Of a stretch of DNA of 64,000 nucleotides, positions 55,319 through 63,234 are shown piece by piece; within the stretch, counting starts at the first letter, position 1, and every line of letters starts with the position of its first letter. Source of the stretch: Pseudomonas sp. B21-015. Lineage in GTDB: Bacteria > Pseudomonadota > Gammaproteobacteria > Pseudomonadales > Pseudomonadaceae. Made by a program: the position numbers and the translations under genes. The stretch covers positions 2,542,001-2,606,000 of the forward strand of contig NZ_CP087196.1 of assembly GCF_024749285.1 (NCBI RefSeq). Direction: 5' to 3'. A model generated the notes under the pieces. It was not told the DNA's origin. It saw only the letters and a program-made list of their open reading frames with translations, and searched no databases.

Positions 55319-55404
55319 ACGACTCGCTGGCAGCGTGAGCCATTGTGATGTCCGCTTTTCCAACAGGCGTCGACTGGGTCGACGCTCAGTGTGCACCGTC
55401 AGAG

Positions 55405-55605
55405 TCAATAGCCAGTGGCTTGTGCGAGATGGTTGTCCTGCACTCCAGTGATGAGGTGCAGTGGAATGTGCTGTTGCTCATCAATGGATGAGATTTCGAA
55501 ATTTCCCACTATTTGAAGGTGTCGCTCACTCAGCCCGGTCGACTCTTCTTCCTTTGCCTTAGCCATTCTCGCGTGGTTCGCTGCGATTTCATTGAGAGTT
55601 GACAC
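55405..55605 (-). CDS. Small hypothetical protein
   Basis: 66 residues from GTG 55605 (MSTLNEIAANHARMAKAKEE), GGGAG 8 bases upstream. Polar, no membrane segment. Function unknown. Confidence 0.5.
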   Translation of the reverse strand: MSTLNEIAANHARMAKAKEEESTGLSERHLQIVGNFEISSIDEQQHIPLHLITGVQDNHLAQATGY

Positions 55606-55815
55606 GGTACATCTCCCGGTGACTGACCAAGCGTATCGCTGGAGTCCTTAAGCGTTAATTTGAATGCCGCCGCGTCAGAATTACGTCGTTCTGGGGCCGC
55701 TACGACCGATCTGTGCAATCCCTAAGCCAGACATGGTCGCCAATTCCCCGTCAGGTTTTCATAGGCGACGAATGGTGGTGTGACACCAGAGAGTGAGATC
55801 GCGGTACTGGATTGA

Positions 55816-55998
55816 TCAAGAGGTTGAATACTCAAGATACAGCCTCTCGAGAGCCGCTTGGTACTTGTCTCCCTTCAACGTTTTTTTCAGCACTGCCAAG
55901 GCTTCGAGCGCTGAAGCCGCAGCCAACGCCTCGTTTTCTCCTCGGTAGGCGGCACGCAGCCTTGCCGCTGCAATGATTGATTCTTCAGTCGTTGGCAT
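55816..55998 (-). CDS. Small hypothetical protein
   Basis: 60 residues from ATG 55998, with GAGGG 7 bases upstream. Two Ala-rich helices (ESIIAAARLRAAYRGENEAL, AAASALEALAVLKKTLKGDK). The longer frame up to 56205 lacks protein character. Function unknown. Confidence 0.6.
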   Translation of the reverse strand: MPTTEESIIAAARLRAAYRGENEALAAASALEALAVLKKTLKGDKYQAALERLYLEYSTS

Positions 55999-56266
55999 GT
56001 CACGGCCCTCGAAGGATTGAGTCTCACTGATAGTCTCAACCCTGAACGATTTCAAGTCCGGGGTGAGAGCGTGAGCCGACCGTTTCCAACGAAAGACATT
56101 GGCCTGTTCAATGAGGGTGACGATTACCCGATCAGCTTTGCCCCGACTCCAGATGTTGCTGGCTGGTTGTTTTCTACGAGGTGTCAGGTCAATCCCCTCC
56201 AACATAACAGCGATTGTTGGAGGGGAAGCGCTCTTGGGTCTTTAAGTAAGACGTATTTAAAAACTA

Positions 56267-56647
56267 TTAAGCAGGAGCGGTTGCGTTATAGATTACTTCC
56301 TCAAATGCGCCCGTTTGGAAGCTGCCAATGTTGCTGGAGTTGAAGGAGGTGGCGCCGTTGATATCACCAATAGTTCCTGTGAGCAGGACGTTGTAGCTGT
56401 TGCCTAAGTACTGTAAGTTGACCCTGAGACCTCCGTATAGTGTGACAGGGCCTGAGGTGATTGTGCCTGGTAATGATTGTACGGGTGAAACAGGTGTTAG
56501 GACGGCTGTCCATAGAATGATGCGGCCATAATTAAATGTCACATAGAATGTTGGGTTGTCCTTGTTGTAGTTAAATGTAACTACTGAGTGGCAGTTGATG
56601 GTCAAGTACGTTTGGTCGCTTTTTGACGGGACGAAATTAATAGTCAT
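56267..56647 (-). CDS. Beta-rich hypothetical protein
   Basis: 126 residues from ATG 56647, AAAGGA 8 bases upstream. No signal peptide. Rich in Thr, Asn, Tyr and Val with alternating strand pattern (SVVTFNYNKDNPTFYVTFNY, GGLRVNLQYLGNSYNVLLTG), suggesting a beta-sandwich like small lectins or pore-forming-type folds. Gene and promoter are visibly more AT-rich than the surroundings, hinting at transfer. No family identified. Confidence 0.6.
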   Translation of the reverse strand: MTINFVPSKSDQTYLTINCHSVVTFNYNKDNPTFYVTFNYGRIILWTAVLTPVSPVQSLPGTITSGPVTLYGGLRVNLQYLGNSYNVLLTGTIGDINGATSFNSSNIGSFQTGAFEEVIYNATAPA

Positions 56648-56939
56648 GCTGAATTCCTTTTCAGGTGATTTTGTGGTGCGGATGTTTATTGCAGTAAAGT
56701 CGCAGTTTTGCTTATTTGGCAGATTGAATATAGATCTGAAAAATAGACTGTCAAACAGATATTTTTAGTCCTGGAAGGAAAGCGATGAGCGGTAGACAAG
56801 TCCTTTAATGTTAATTTTGTTCAGCATTGTGTTCGGGACACTTGAAGCTGATCTGGGTAAAATCAGCACCGCTTGCCCGGCCAGATGTGTTTCAGAAGGA
56901 TTACTGAATGGCCAGCAGTTGGTCAGGGTGGGCACCCAT

Positions 56940-57038
56940 TCAGATTCGTTTCATGTCGATCAGGTCATCAGGGTAGAACCACCCACCGTCTGCATCGCGA
57001 TGGACCGGAAGCGAATCAATCACACTTTCTTCAGACAT
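56940..57038 (-). CDS. 32-residue miniprotein
   Basis: From ATG 57038 to a stop at 56940. GGAGGTGTTC stands 5-6 bases before the ATG, one of the strongest ribosome sites in the window. Sequence: acidic start (MSEESVIDSLPVHRDADGG), then WFYPDDLIDMKRI. Composition is protein-like and the strong site argues for translation. No known relative recalled. Confidence 0.5.
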   Translation of the reverse strand: MSEESVIDSLPVHRDADGGWFYPDDLIDMKRI

Positions 57039-57168
57039 GAACACCTCCATGTATTGAACTGAAAGCGTAGTAATGGATGCCAGGGTGGCCCTCCCTCTGC
57101 TGACGACTGGTACTGTATTGTCAGGCTGACGTGGCACCGCTTGCCTTGCTCGCACAAAATTCCCGATA

Positions 57169-57471
57169 TCAGGCGTGGGTGATGGAAAGGTCGCTGATGA
57201 TGCACACTGAACCGTCTTCCGGGTCAGTGGTGTCGGAGTAATCGATCTGGTTGTACACGCCGCCGTGGAAGGCGAGAGTTTTCGTGTCCCAGGTGTTGTC
57301 GAGACGCATGATTGCGGAAGTGGATTTGACGCCGTTACAGCTCGCCGAGACGGACACGGCGTCGCTCGAATTGGCGTGGATGTTGATTTTGAAAAGTGCA
57401 CCGAGTGGCACGTTTTCCAGAACCGTTGTGTTCACCGGGTCTTCCTGGAGAGAGCTCGACCGGAACCCCAT
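57169..57471 (-). CDS. Small beta-rich hypothetical protein (possible lectin-like)
   Basis: 100 residues from ATG 57471 (MGFRSSSLQEDP), AAGG about 10 bases upstream; a GTG at 57498 is an alternative. No signal peptide. The pattern VLENVPLGALFKINIHANSS, then VSVSASCNGVKSTSAIMRL, then VYNQIDYSDTTDPEDGSVCI suggests a beta-sandwich. It is loosely reminiscent of the calcium lectin LecB (ANSS stretch), but the Asp-rich calcium loop of LecB is not clearly present. Function unknown. Confidence 0.55.
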   Translation of the reverse strand: MGFRSSSLQEDPVNTTVLENVPLGALFKINIHANSSDAVSVSASCNGVKSTSAIMRLDNTWDTKTLAFHGGVYNQIDYSDTTDPEDGSVCIISDLSITHA

Positions 57472-57500
57472 AGTGATTCGGCCTTTGTTCCAGAACACCT

Positions 57501-57599
57501 TTAGCGGCGGCCGTTCTGAACCCTGTACATGTAGTAAACCGCTTTGAGCCGGTTGCTTTCGGCGACTTCTTCAGGGGTAAGGGGGCGGCGTATTTTCAT
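57501..57599 (-). CDS. 32-residue open frame, uncertain
   Basis: ATG 57599 to TAA 57501. Basic and helical: MKIRRPLTPEEVAESNRLKA, then VYYMYRVQNGRR. It reads like the N-terminus of a helix-turn-helix protein, but no ribosome site is evident and nothing follows. It precedes the beta-rich gene by 29 bases on the same strand. May be a leader peptide or a remnant. Confidence 0.3.
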   Translation of the reverse strand: MKIRRPLTPEEVAESNRLKAVYYMYRVQNGRR

Positions 57600-57687
57600 G
57601 CCGGCAAGAGTATGAGCAGCGCTGATGTTCTAGCAAGTAGCGCTGATAGTAATTTTCTGTCGACTTGCCAGGCATATGCCAGGGAGG

Positions 57688-58371
57688 TCAATCGCTGATC
57701 GGTCTGATCAGGTCCGGACCTTGGTTGTGCACGTTGCCAATAGCCTGGTCGACCTTGAACCACTCGAACGCCTCGGTTGGTTCCCCCTGCAACAACACCA
57801 TCTGCTCGGCGCGATCCTTGGGCGTAGCCGGGTCCAGCCATTCCCGGGCCAATTCGGGATTCAGTGTCACCGGCTGCCGATCGTGAATATCCACCATTCC
57901 GCCCTTGCTGTCGGCGGTGATGATCACGAAGCCGTCGTGCTCGTCCGGTTCATGTTCGTACCTTGGATACTGGCCAATCGCAGCACACAGGATCGGCGCG
58001 CGATCCTTCCGGCGGATGAGATAGGGCTGTTTCTTCGGGCCACCTTCGTAAACCCATTCAAACCAGTTGTCGATTGCAATAATTGCGCGGTGCGGCCATA
58101 TGGCTTTGAAGTATGGGCCGTGGGCGACTTTCTCGACACGGGCATTGATCGGTGTGGCGTGGTCCCTGGCCCCGTGTGGCTGCCAGCCCCAACGCACCCT
58201 GTCGGCGTGCAGCACGCTGCTTTCCTGGTGGAATAGAGCGAGCTGAGTCGACGGCGCGGCGTTGTAGAGCTCGAACGGCTGATCGCCGGCATTGTTGACC
58301 AGGGCATTGGGCATGCTTAGCGCGGCCACGAAGTCGTGAATGCCTCGGTACTGGGAAAGTCGACCACACAT
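57688..58371 (-). CDS. yedK: SOS response-associated (SRAP) protein, YedK/HMCES family
   Basis: 227 residues. MCGRLSQY places the catalytic Cys at position 2 after Met removal, the defining SRAP feature, so 58371 is the start; the longer frame to 58437 would hide it. The active-site segments NARVEK, IDNWFEWV and HDRQPVTL (catalytic His) are present. YedK crosslinks to abasic sites in single-stranded DNA and protects them during replication. Confidence 0.92.
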   Translation of the reverse strand: MCGRLSQYRGIHDFVAALSMPNALVNNAGDQPFELYNAAPSTQLALFHQESSVLHADRVRWGWQPHGARDHATPINARVEKVAHGPYFKAIWPHRAIIAIDNWFEWVYEGGPKKQPYLIRRKDRAPILCAAIGQYPRYEHEPDEHDGFVIITADSKGGMVDIHDRQPVTLNPELAREWLDPATPKDRAEQMVLLQGEPTEAFEWFKVDQAIGNVHNQGPDLIRPISD

Positions 58372-58480
58372 GATCAAATCCTCCGACCCTGCTTTCAGCG
58401 TAGACCAACCCCTGCGGAGGAGTCCGAAGAGATCCACCGGGGCATACCGTATTCACTGTGATTGGCGTCGGGATGGCGCA

Positions 58481-61400
58481 TTAACGCCCGGGCATTGGAC
58501 TGCCTGGGCGTTTTACATTGCGTTTTCGCCTTACCGAGCCAGGGCTCGCAATACGGTTCGGTTGAGGCAACCGGGGCGTACGCAGTAACAGACTGATTTC
58601 CTCTGCGCTGACCGCTCTGCTGAAAAAGTGGCCCTGAATTTCATCGCAGCCGTTTTCCCGCAGGAAGGTTTGCTGCTCTTCGGTTTCGACACCTTCGGCA
58701 ATGACCTTGAGGTTCAGTTTGTGCCCCAACGAAATCACCGCGGTGGCGATGGCTTTGTCGTTTTCGTTGTCGGGCAGATCGCGCACGAAAGACTGGTCGA
58801 TCTTGAGTCTCGCGATCGGGAAGCTCTTCAATGCTGCGAGGCTGGAGTAGCCGGTGCCGAAGTCGTCGATCGAGAGACTGATCCCCATTGATTGCAGTTC
58901 TTTCATTTTGCTGATGGCTTGCTGAAGGTCTTGCATGATCAGACTTTCGGTAAGCTCCAGCTCAAGGTACATCGGGTTCAGTCCGGTTACTTGCAAGGCA
59001 TGCCTCACCCGGTCGATCAGGTCCCTTTCGATGAACTGGCGTGCTGAAATATTCACCGACATGGTGATCGGCGGCCAGCCCGCATCCTGCCAGTCCTTGT
59101 TCTGTCTGCACGCGGCATGAATCACCCAGTCGCCGATGGGCACGATCAACCCGGTCTCTTCGGCCTGCGGAATGAATTTGATTGGAGACACGATGCCGAG
59201 CTCGGGGTGCTGCCAGCGGATCAGTGCCTCTACGCCGATAATCTGACCTGACTGCAAGTCCACCTGTGGCTGGTACAGCAGCAGGAACTCGTCATGGTTG
59301 AGTGCGTTTCGAAGCCCGTCTTGCATGGCGAGCTTGCCTTGAACCTTGTTTTTCATCTCGCTCGTATAGAACTGGTAACTGTTGCGACCCAGCTCCTTGG
59401 CTCGGTACATGGCGGCATCCGCATTGCTGAGCAACGTGTCGGTATCGCTGCCGTCGGCAGGGTAAGTGGCCAACCCCATGCTGCAGGTGACGTGGAGTGT
59501 ATGCCCGCTGAGCTGAATCGGCCGCAGGATGGCTTCCTGGATTTTGTGCAGGGCTGGAGTCACGCCATCGTGGTCTGAGGGCTGGTCGAACAGGATGATC
59601 ACAAACTCGTCGCCACCCAGTCGCACGACGGTGTCGGTGCGGCGTACACAGTCCAGCATGCGCTGGGCGACGGTTTTCAGCAGTTCGTCTCCAGCACTGT
59701 GCCCAAGGCTGTCATTCACCAGTTTGAATTTGTCCAGATCGAGAAACACCACCGTCACCAGCCGGCTGTAGCGCTGAGCATAAAGTATTGCCTGCTTGAG
59801 ACGGTCTTCGAGCAGTGCGCGATTCGGCAGACCGGTCAGTGCGTCATGGTCGCCCATATAGCGAATGCGCTTTTCGGTAAGTTGGCGTTCTATCGCAATG
59901 CCGGCAAGAGGTGTCGCCATGTTGATCAGTCGCGTCTCCTTCGAGCTGGGGCTGCGTACGGTGTTGGAGTACAAGGCAAACGTGCCCAATACCTTTCGCT
60001 CATGGGACAGAATCGGCGTCGACCAGCAGGCGCGAAATCCATAGGGCGCAGCGACTGAACGGTACTCCTCCCACAGCGGATCCAGCTCGATATCCGTGAC
60101 GATGACCGGTTCTCGCCGATACACCGCGGTGCCGCATGAACCGACGTTCGGACCGATCGCAATCCCGTCAATGAGCTGGTTATAGGCTTTCGGCAAACTG
60201 GGCGCAGCACCGTGCAGCAGGTGCTTGCCATCCTCATCCAGCACCAGGATGGACACCATCATCCCCTCCAGTTGGGACTCGACCAGGTGAGCCAGGCTGT
60301 CGAGGACTTCTGCAAGCTCGGTGCTCCTGGCGATCAGCTCCAGGACATGACCTTGTCCGGCACGGATGACGGCTTCTTGCTCTAATCGGTTGTTTTGCAA
60401 GGCGAGCCGTTCTGTGGCGATACTCAATTGGACCGTTCTTTTTTCCAGCTGAAGTCGGTCTTTGAGGAATTGATTCACCGCGCGAGCCATGTTGCCGATC
60501 TCGTCCTTCCCATGTTCCGCCATCATCAAATGCGTGTTGTCAGTGCGTTCCTGACGCAATTGCCGGCTTATTTCATTCAGGCGTACGAGCACATGACGGC
60601 CCATGAAGACCCGGGTCACAAACCAGGCGAACATCAGGCTGGCGCCCAACATGATCAGCACCCATTGCTGGCTACGATTTGAGGCCACGACCAGGTGCTG
60701 CACGGCTTCGCGATAGTCTTCGGTGTAAGCACTGGATTGCGCACGGGCGACCGCGACCAGAACCCCGGCCTCATTCTTCAGTTCCTCATTGAAGCGCTGT
60801 ATGACGTTGTGCTGATTGATGAGCCTCAGGCGCAGCGAGAAGAGATCTGGCGTCTGCACATCAGCGGCGGGTAACTTGCCTGCGGTGCGTGAAAGGCGCT
60901 CATATCGGATCTGCAGCCGTTGCACCGCATCACTGTCAACAGCCTGCGGCAAACCGAAAAGTAACACCGCCAGTTCCAGGCTGGCCCGGGTCTGGGCCGC
61001 GGTTAACCGGGTGGTGTAATCCCCCAGGGTTTGCTCGAAGGTGACCTCGGTTTGCAGCAGGCTTTCTCGCAGCTGCGCAACAATGTTGGCGGTATTGCGG
61101 AACATCTGACTCGACTGATGCATGTCGAGTATCGCCACGCCACTGTTCGCGGCAGTCAGCTGCTGCACCAGTTGATCAAGGGCTTCAAGCTGTTCGACGG
61201 TCGCCGCATAGCTTGAACGCAGGGTATCGGGGGAGCGGGTTGTCAGAAGCTGATCGGTCTGGCGTTCGATCAGCAAGGTACGCTGCAGCATGTCTTGCCC
61301 ATCTTGCATGCGGACCAGTCGTTCATCCGTCAGCTGGCGGGTGGCGCTGTTTGACGTGCGCAACGCGTAGACCGCAGTTGCACCACCCGCCAGGATCAGC

Positions 61401-61501
61401 AGCGCCAGCGTCAGAAACGCCAGGGTGAACTGTGCGCGCAGCGATTGCGGCAATAGGTGGCGTCCGAGCCGGGAAGTAACGTCCAATGTCAGGGATTCCA
61501 T
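58481..61501 (-). CDS. Membrane GAF-GGDEF-EAL c-di-GMP protein
   Basis: 1006 residues. TM1 about 25-47; a helical periplasmic region about 48-275; TM2 about 277-297; HAMP-like linker about 298-355; GAF about 390-545; GGDEF about 555-715 with intact RLGGDEF and an I-site RRTD five residues before; EAL about 735-985 with GVEALIRWQHPELG and DDFGTGYSSLAAL. Both catalytic motifs look intact, so synthesis and hydrolysis of c-di-GMP are both possible. The gene start overlaps the upstream binding-protein gene by 13 bases, so both are translated together. A hairpin (AACGCCCGGGC/GCCTGGGCGTT) overlaps the stop region. Confidence 0.88.
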   Translation of the reverse strand: MESLTLDVTSRLGRHLLPQSLRAQFTLAFLTLALLILAGGATAVYALRTSNSATRQLTDERLVRMQDGQDMLQRTLLIERQTDQLLTTRSPDTLRSSYAATVEQLEALDQLVQQLTAANSGVAILDMHQSSQMFRNTANIVAQLRESLLQTEVTFEQTLGDYTTRLTAAQTRASLELAVLLFGLPQAVDSDAVQRLQIRYERLSRTAGKLPAADVQTPDLFSLRLRLINQHNVIQRFNEELKNEAGVLVAVARAQSSAYTEDYREAVQHLVVASNRSQQWVLIMLGASLMFAWFVTRVFMGRHVLVRLNEISRQLRQERTDNTHLMMAEHGKDEIGNMARAVNQFLKDRLQLEKRTVQLSIATERLALQNNRLEQEAVIRAGQGHVLELIARSTELAEVLDSLAHLVESQLEGMMVSILVLDEDGKHLLHGAAPSLPKAYNQLIDGIAIGPNVGSCGTAVYRREPVIVTDIELDPLWEEYRSVAAPYGFRACWSTPILSHERKVLGTFALYSNTVRSPSSKETRLINMATPLAGIAIERQLTEKRIRYMGDHDALTGLPNRALLEDRLKQAILYAQRYSRLVTVVFLDLDKFKLVNDSLGHSAGDELLKTVAQRMLDCVRRTDTVVRLGGDEFVIILFDQPSDHDGVTPALHKIQEAILRPIQLSGHTLHVTCSMGLATYPADGSDTDTLLSNADAAMYRAKELGRNSYQFYTSEMKNKVQGKLAMQDGLRNALNHDEFLLLYQPQVDLQSGQIIGVEALIRWQHPELGIVSPIKFIPQAEETGLIVPIGDWVIHAACRQNKDWQDAGWPPITMSVNISARQFIERDLIDRVRHALQVTGLNPMYLELELTESLIMQDLQQAISKMKELQSMGISLSIDDFGTGYSSLAALKSFPIARLKIDQSFVRDLPDNENDKAIATAVISLGHKLNLKVIAEGVETEEQQTFLRENGCDEIQGHFFSRAVSAEEISLLLRTPRLPQPNRIASPGSVRRKRNVKRPGSPMPGR

Positions 61502-62691
61502 TGGTGGCGATAGATGTCTCGATAGCCATTGTCAGGGTCGTACTGGAAATTCTTCCCGCCGTCGAAGGCGATATTGTCGGCATTGACCAAGTGAATCGGC
61601 GCTACGAAGCCGCTCACCGGCTGACCTGCAAACAGCCGGTTCAATTCGTCCATCACTTGCCAGCCATGCAGGTTGAGCGGCTCGGCCACGGTAACGGTCT
61701 GGTAGGTTTTTGCCTGTATGCGCAAGAAAGCCGAAGCGCTGCCATCACCGGCAGACAACAGACTGATGCCGTCACTGGGTATTGCGGCGTTGGTCAATGA
61801 GGCAATCGAGTAGTCGAAATAGATATCGTTGATGGCCAGCGTGTGGGTCCAACGCTTGCCATAGCGCTGAAGCAGCTCCTTGGTGATCGTCGGCATCTTC
61901 TCGCCACTTTCGGAGATCGCGACATCGCGCACTTCCAGCAACGTACATTCCCGACAGGCCCGAATGACGTTTTCCATGGCCTTGGCTTTCGCCATGGCGA
62001 TGCTGTACTTGGAGTCGGTCAGGATGACCACGCCGGCGTGTCCGTTTGATTGTGCCACTGCCGCCATGGCCGTGAGGCGAGCCACTTCGAGCGGGTCGGT
62101 CGTGACGTTCATGGCCACCGGCGTACCGTCAATCGGCCCGGGGCGTGCCCCGGCGTGCCAGCCAACCACCGGCACATCCCTGTTGGCGAAGAGGATCAGC
62201 GCCGCATTGTTCTCAAGGGCATCGGAGCCGCACAGAATGAGGCCGTCGGGTTTCGCTGCAAGGGCATCGGAAAAGGCCTTTGCGCGCCCGGCCGATGATC
62301 CAGCGCCATCGAATATCTTCAGCGTCCAGCCCATCGCCTTGGCTGCCTCGCGAGCGCCCTGCGCGACACCGACAATTCCTCCGTTACGCAAATCTTCTGC
62401 GACAAGGGCGATGCTCTTGCCCCGCAGGGCTTGCGGGCCGGATTCAGGGCCGCTCCAGCGAACGGCTTCGAGGGTGGCCCTGGAAACGATTTCCTGCGCT
62501 TGAATCACCGTAACCGTGGCGTTTTCGACTCCCGCTGCGGTTGGCAGGTTCTGGCCGTATCCGGAAGTTGCCGCGCAAAGACAGAAAACCGAAATTGAAG
62601 CCATCCAGAGTAACCGGAGCCTGATCAGACAGGTTCGATCACCGCATGTGATGCCGGGTATGGAGCTGATGGCGCGATCATAGTTTGGCAT
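61489..62691 (-). CDS. Periplasmic sugar-type binding protein (Peripl_BP_4) partnered with a c-di-GMP protein
   Basis: 400 residues. A hydrophobic segment (RLRLLWMASISVFCLCAATS) near residues 25-45 acts as the signal. Binding-protein segments include KSIALVAEDLRNGGIVGVAQ, KPDGLILCGSDAL, VPVVGWHAGARPG and LAINDIYFDY, typical of sugar/AI-2-type periplasmic proteins. No permease or ATPase follows; instead the stop codon lies inside the start of the GGDEF-EAL gene. ATG 62691 is chosen because AAAGGGA lies 7 bases upstream. Its likely role is to sense a ligand and signal to the membrane protein, as LuxP does with LuxQ. Confidence 0.8.
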   Translation of the reverse strand: MPNYDRAISSIPGITCGDRTCLIRLRLLWMASISVFCLCAATSGYGQNLPTAAGVENATVTVIQAQEIVSRATLEAVRWSGPESGPQALRGKSIALVAEDLRNGGIVGVAQGAREAAKAMGWTLKIFDGAGSSAGRAKAFSDALAAKPDGLILCGSDALENNAALILFANRDVPVVGWHAGARPGPIDGTPVAMNVTTDPLEVARLTAMAAVAQSNGHAGVVILTDSKYSIAMAKAKAMENVIRACRECTLLEVRDVAISESGEKMPTITKELLQRYGKRWTHTLAINDIYFDYSIASLTNAAIPSDGISLLSAGDGSASAFLRIQAKTYQTVTVAEPLNLHGWQVMDELNRLFAGQPVSGFVAPIHLVNADNIAFDGGKNFQYDPDNGYRDIYRHQWNP

Positions 62692-63234
62692 GGCGTCCCT
62701 TTCTGCCAAGAGTGCAGCAGCGTTCACTAGTTGAAAGGATAGTCGGTTCTGCCGTCATCGGGTCTTTTGGGTGAAGTACGCGAACTTTGATCCTGAATAT
62801 TCAGCAAATGGGGCAGGGGCCATGGCGCAAAACAAGGGACGAAGGCCAATCGCATCGTTGACTACATCGAGTGGTTTTACAAGGCTTCGACTGTGCATGA
62901 ACACCAGGCAAAAAAAACGGCACCCGGTGTTTTTGTTTGTGTGTGATTTGTTGGGCTGTGGCGAGGAAAAGATCGCAATCTCTACATTCGTTCCGCCGCT
63001 TTCTGCGAAAACTATCCTCAGGAATGTTGCTCGCACCCTCATCCATGCAACCCGTTCAGTCCTACTGCTCAAGCATCAAACTGCGCCAAACGATCACTGG
63101 CGGTTCAACAGACACAACGTCCGGTTGCAGCTCTTCCTGTTTCTGCAACTTTGGCGAAGTCACCCCGGATGTTGACTGCTGAATCGGCAAACGCTGCGCA
63201 GCCTCTGCGGTCGACTCGTCGATAGGTGGCGTAG
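62692..63234. other. Intergenic region with a possible transposase fragment
   Basis: About 540 bases. The first 70 hold the promoter of the binding-protein gene. At 62842-62889 a plus-strand frame reads KANRIVDYIEWFYKAS, like the C-terminal part of IS3-type transposases, and ends 20 codons later. The 134-codon open frame at 62771-63175 in another phase is not protein-like. No RNA gene or repeat was recognised. Confidence 0.35.

Noticed and set aside
62771..63175. A 134-codon plus-strand open frame before the quinone-reductase gene
   Set aside because: No ribosome site, mixed composition, no motif; a transposase-like fragment lies in another frame of the same stretch.
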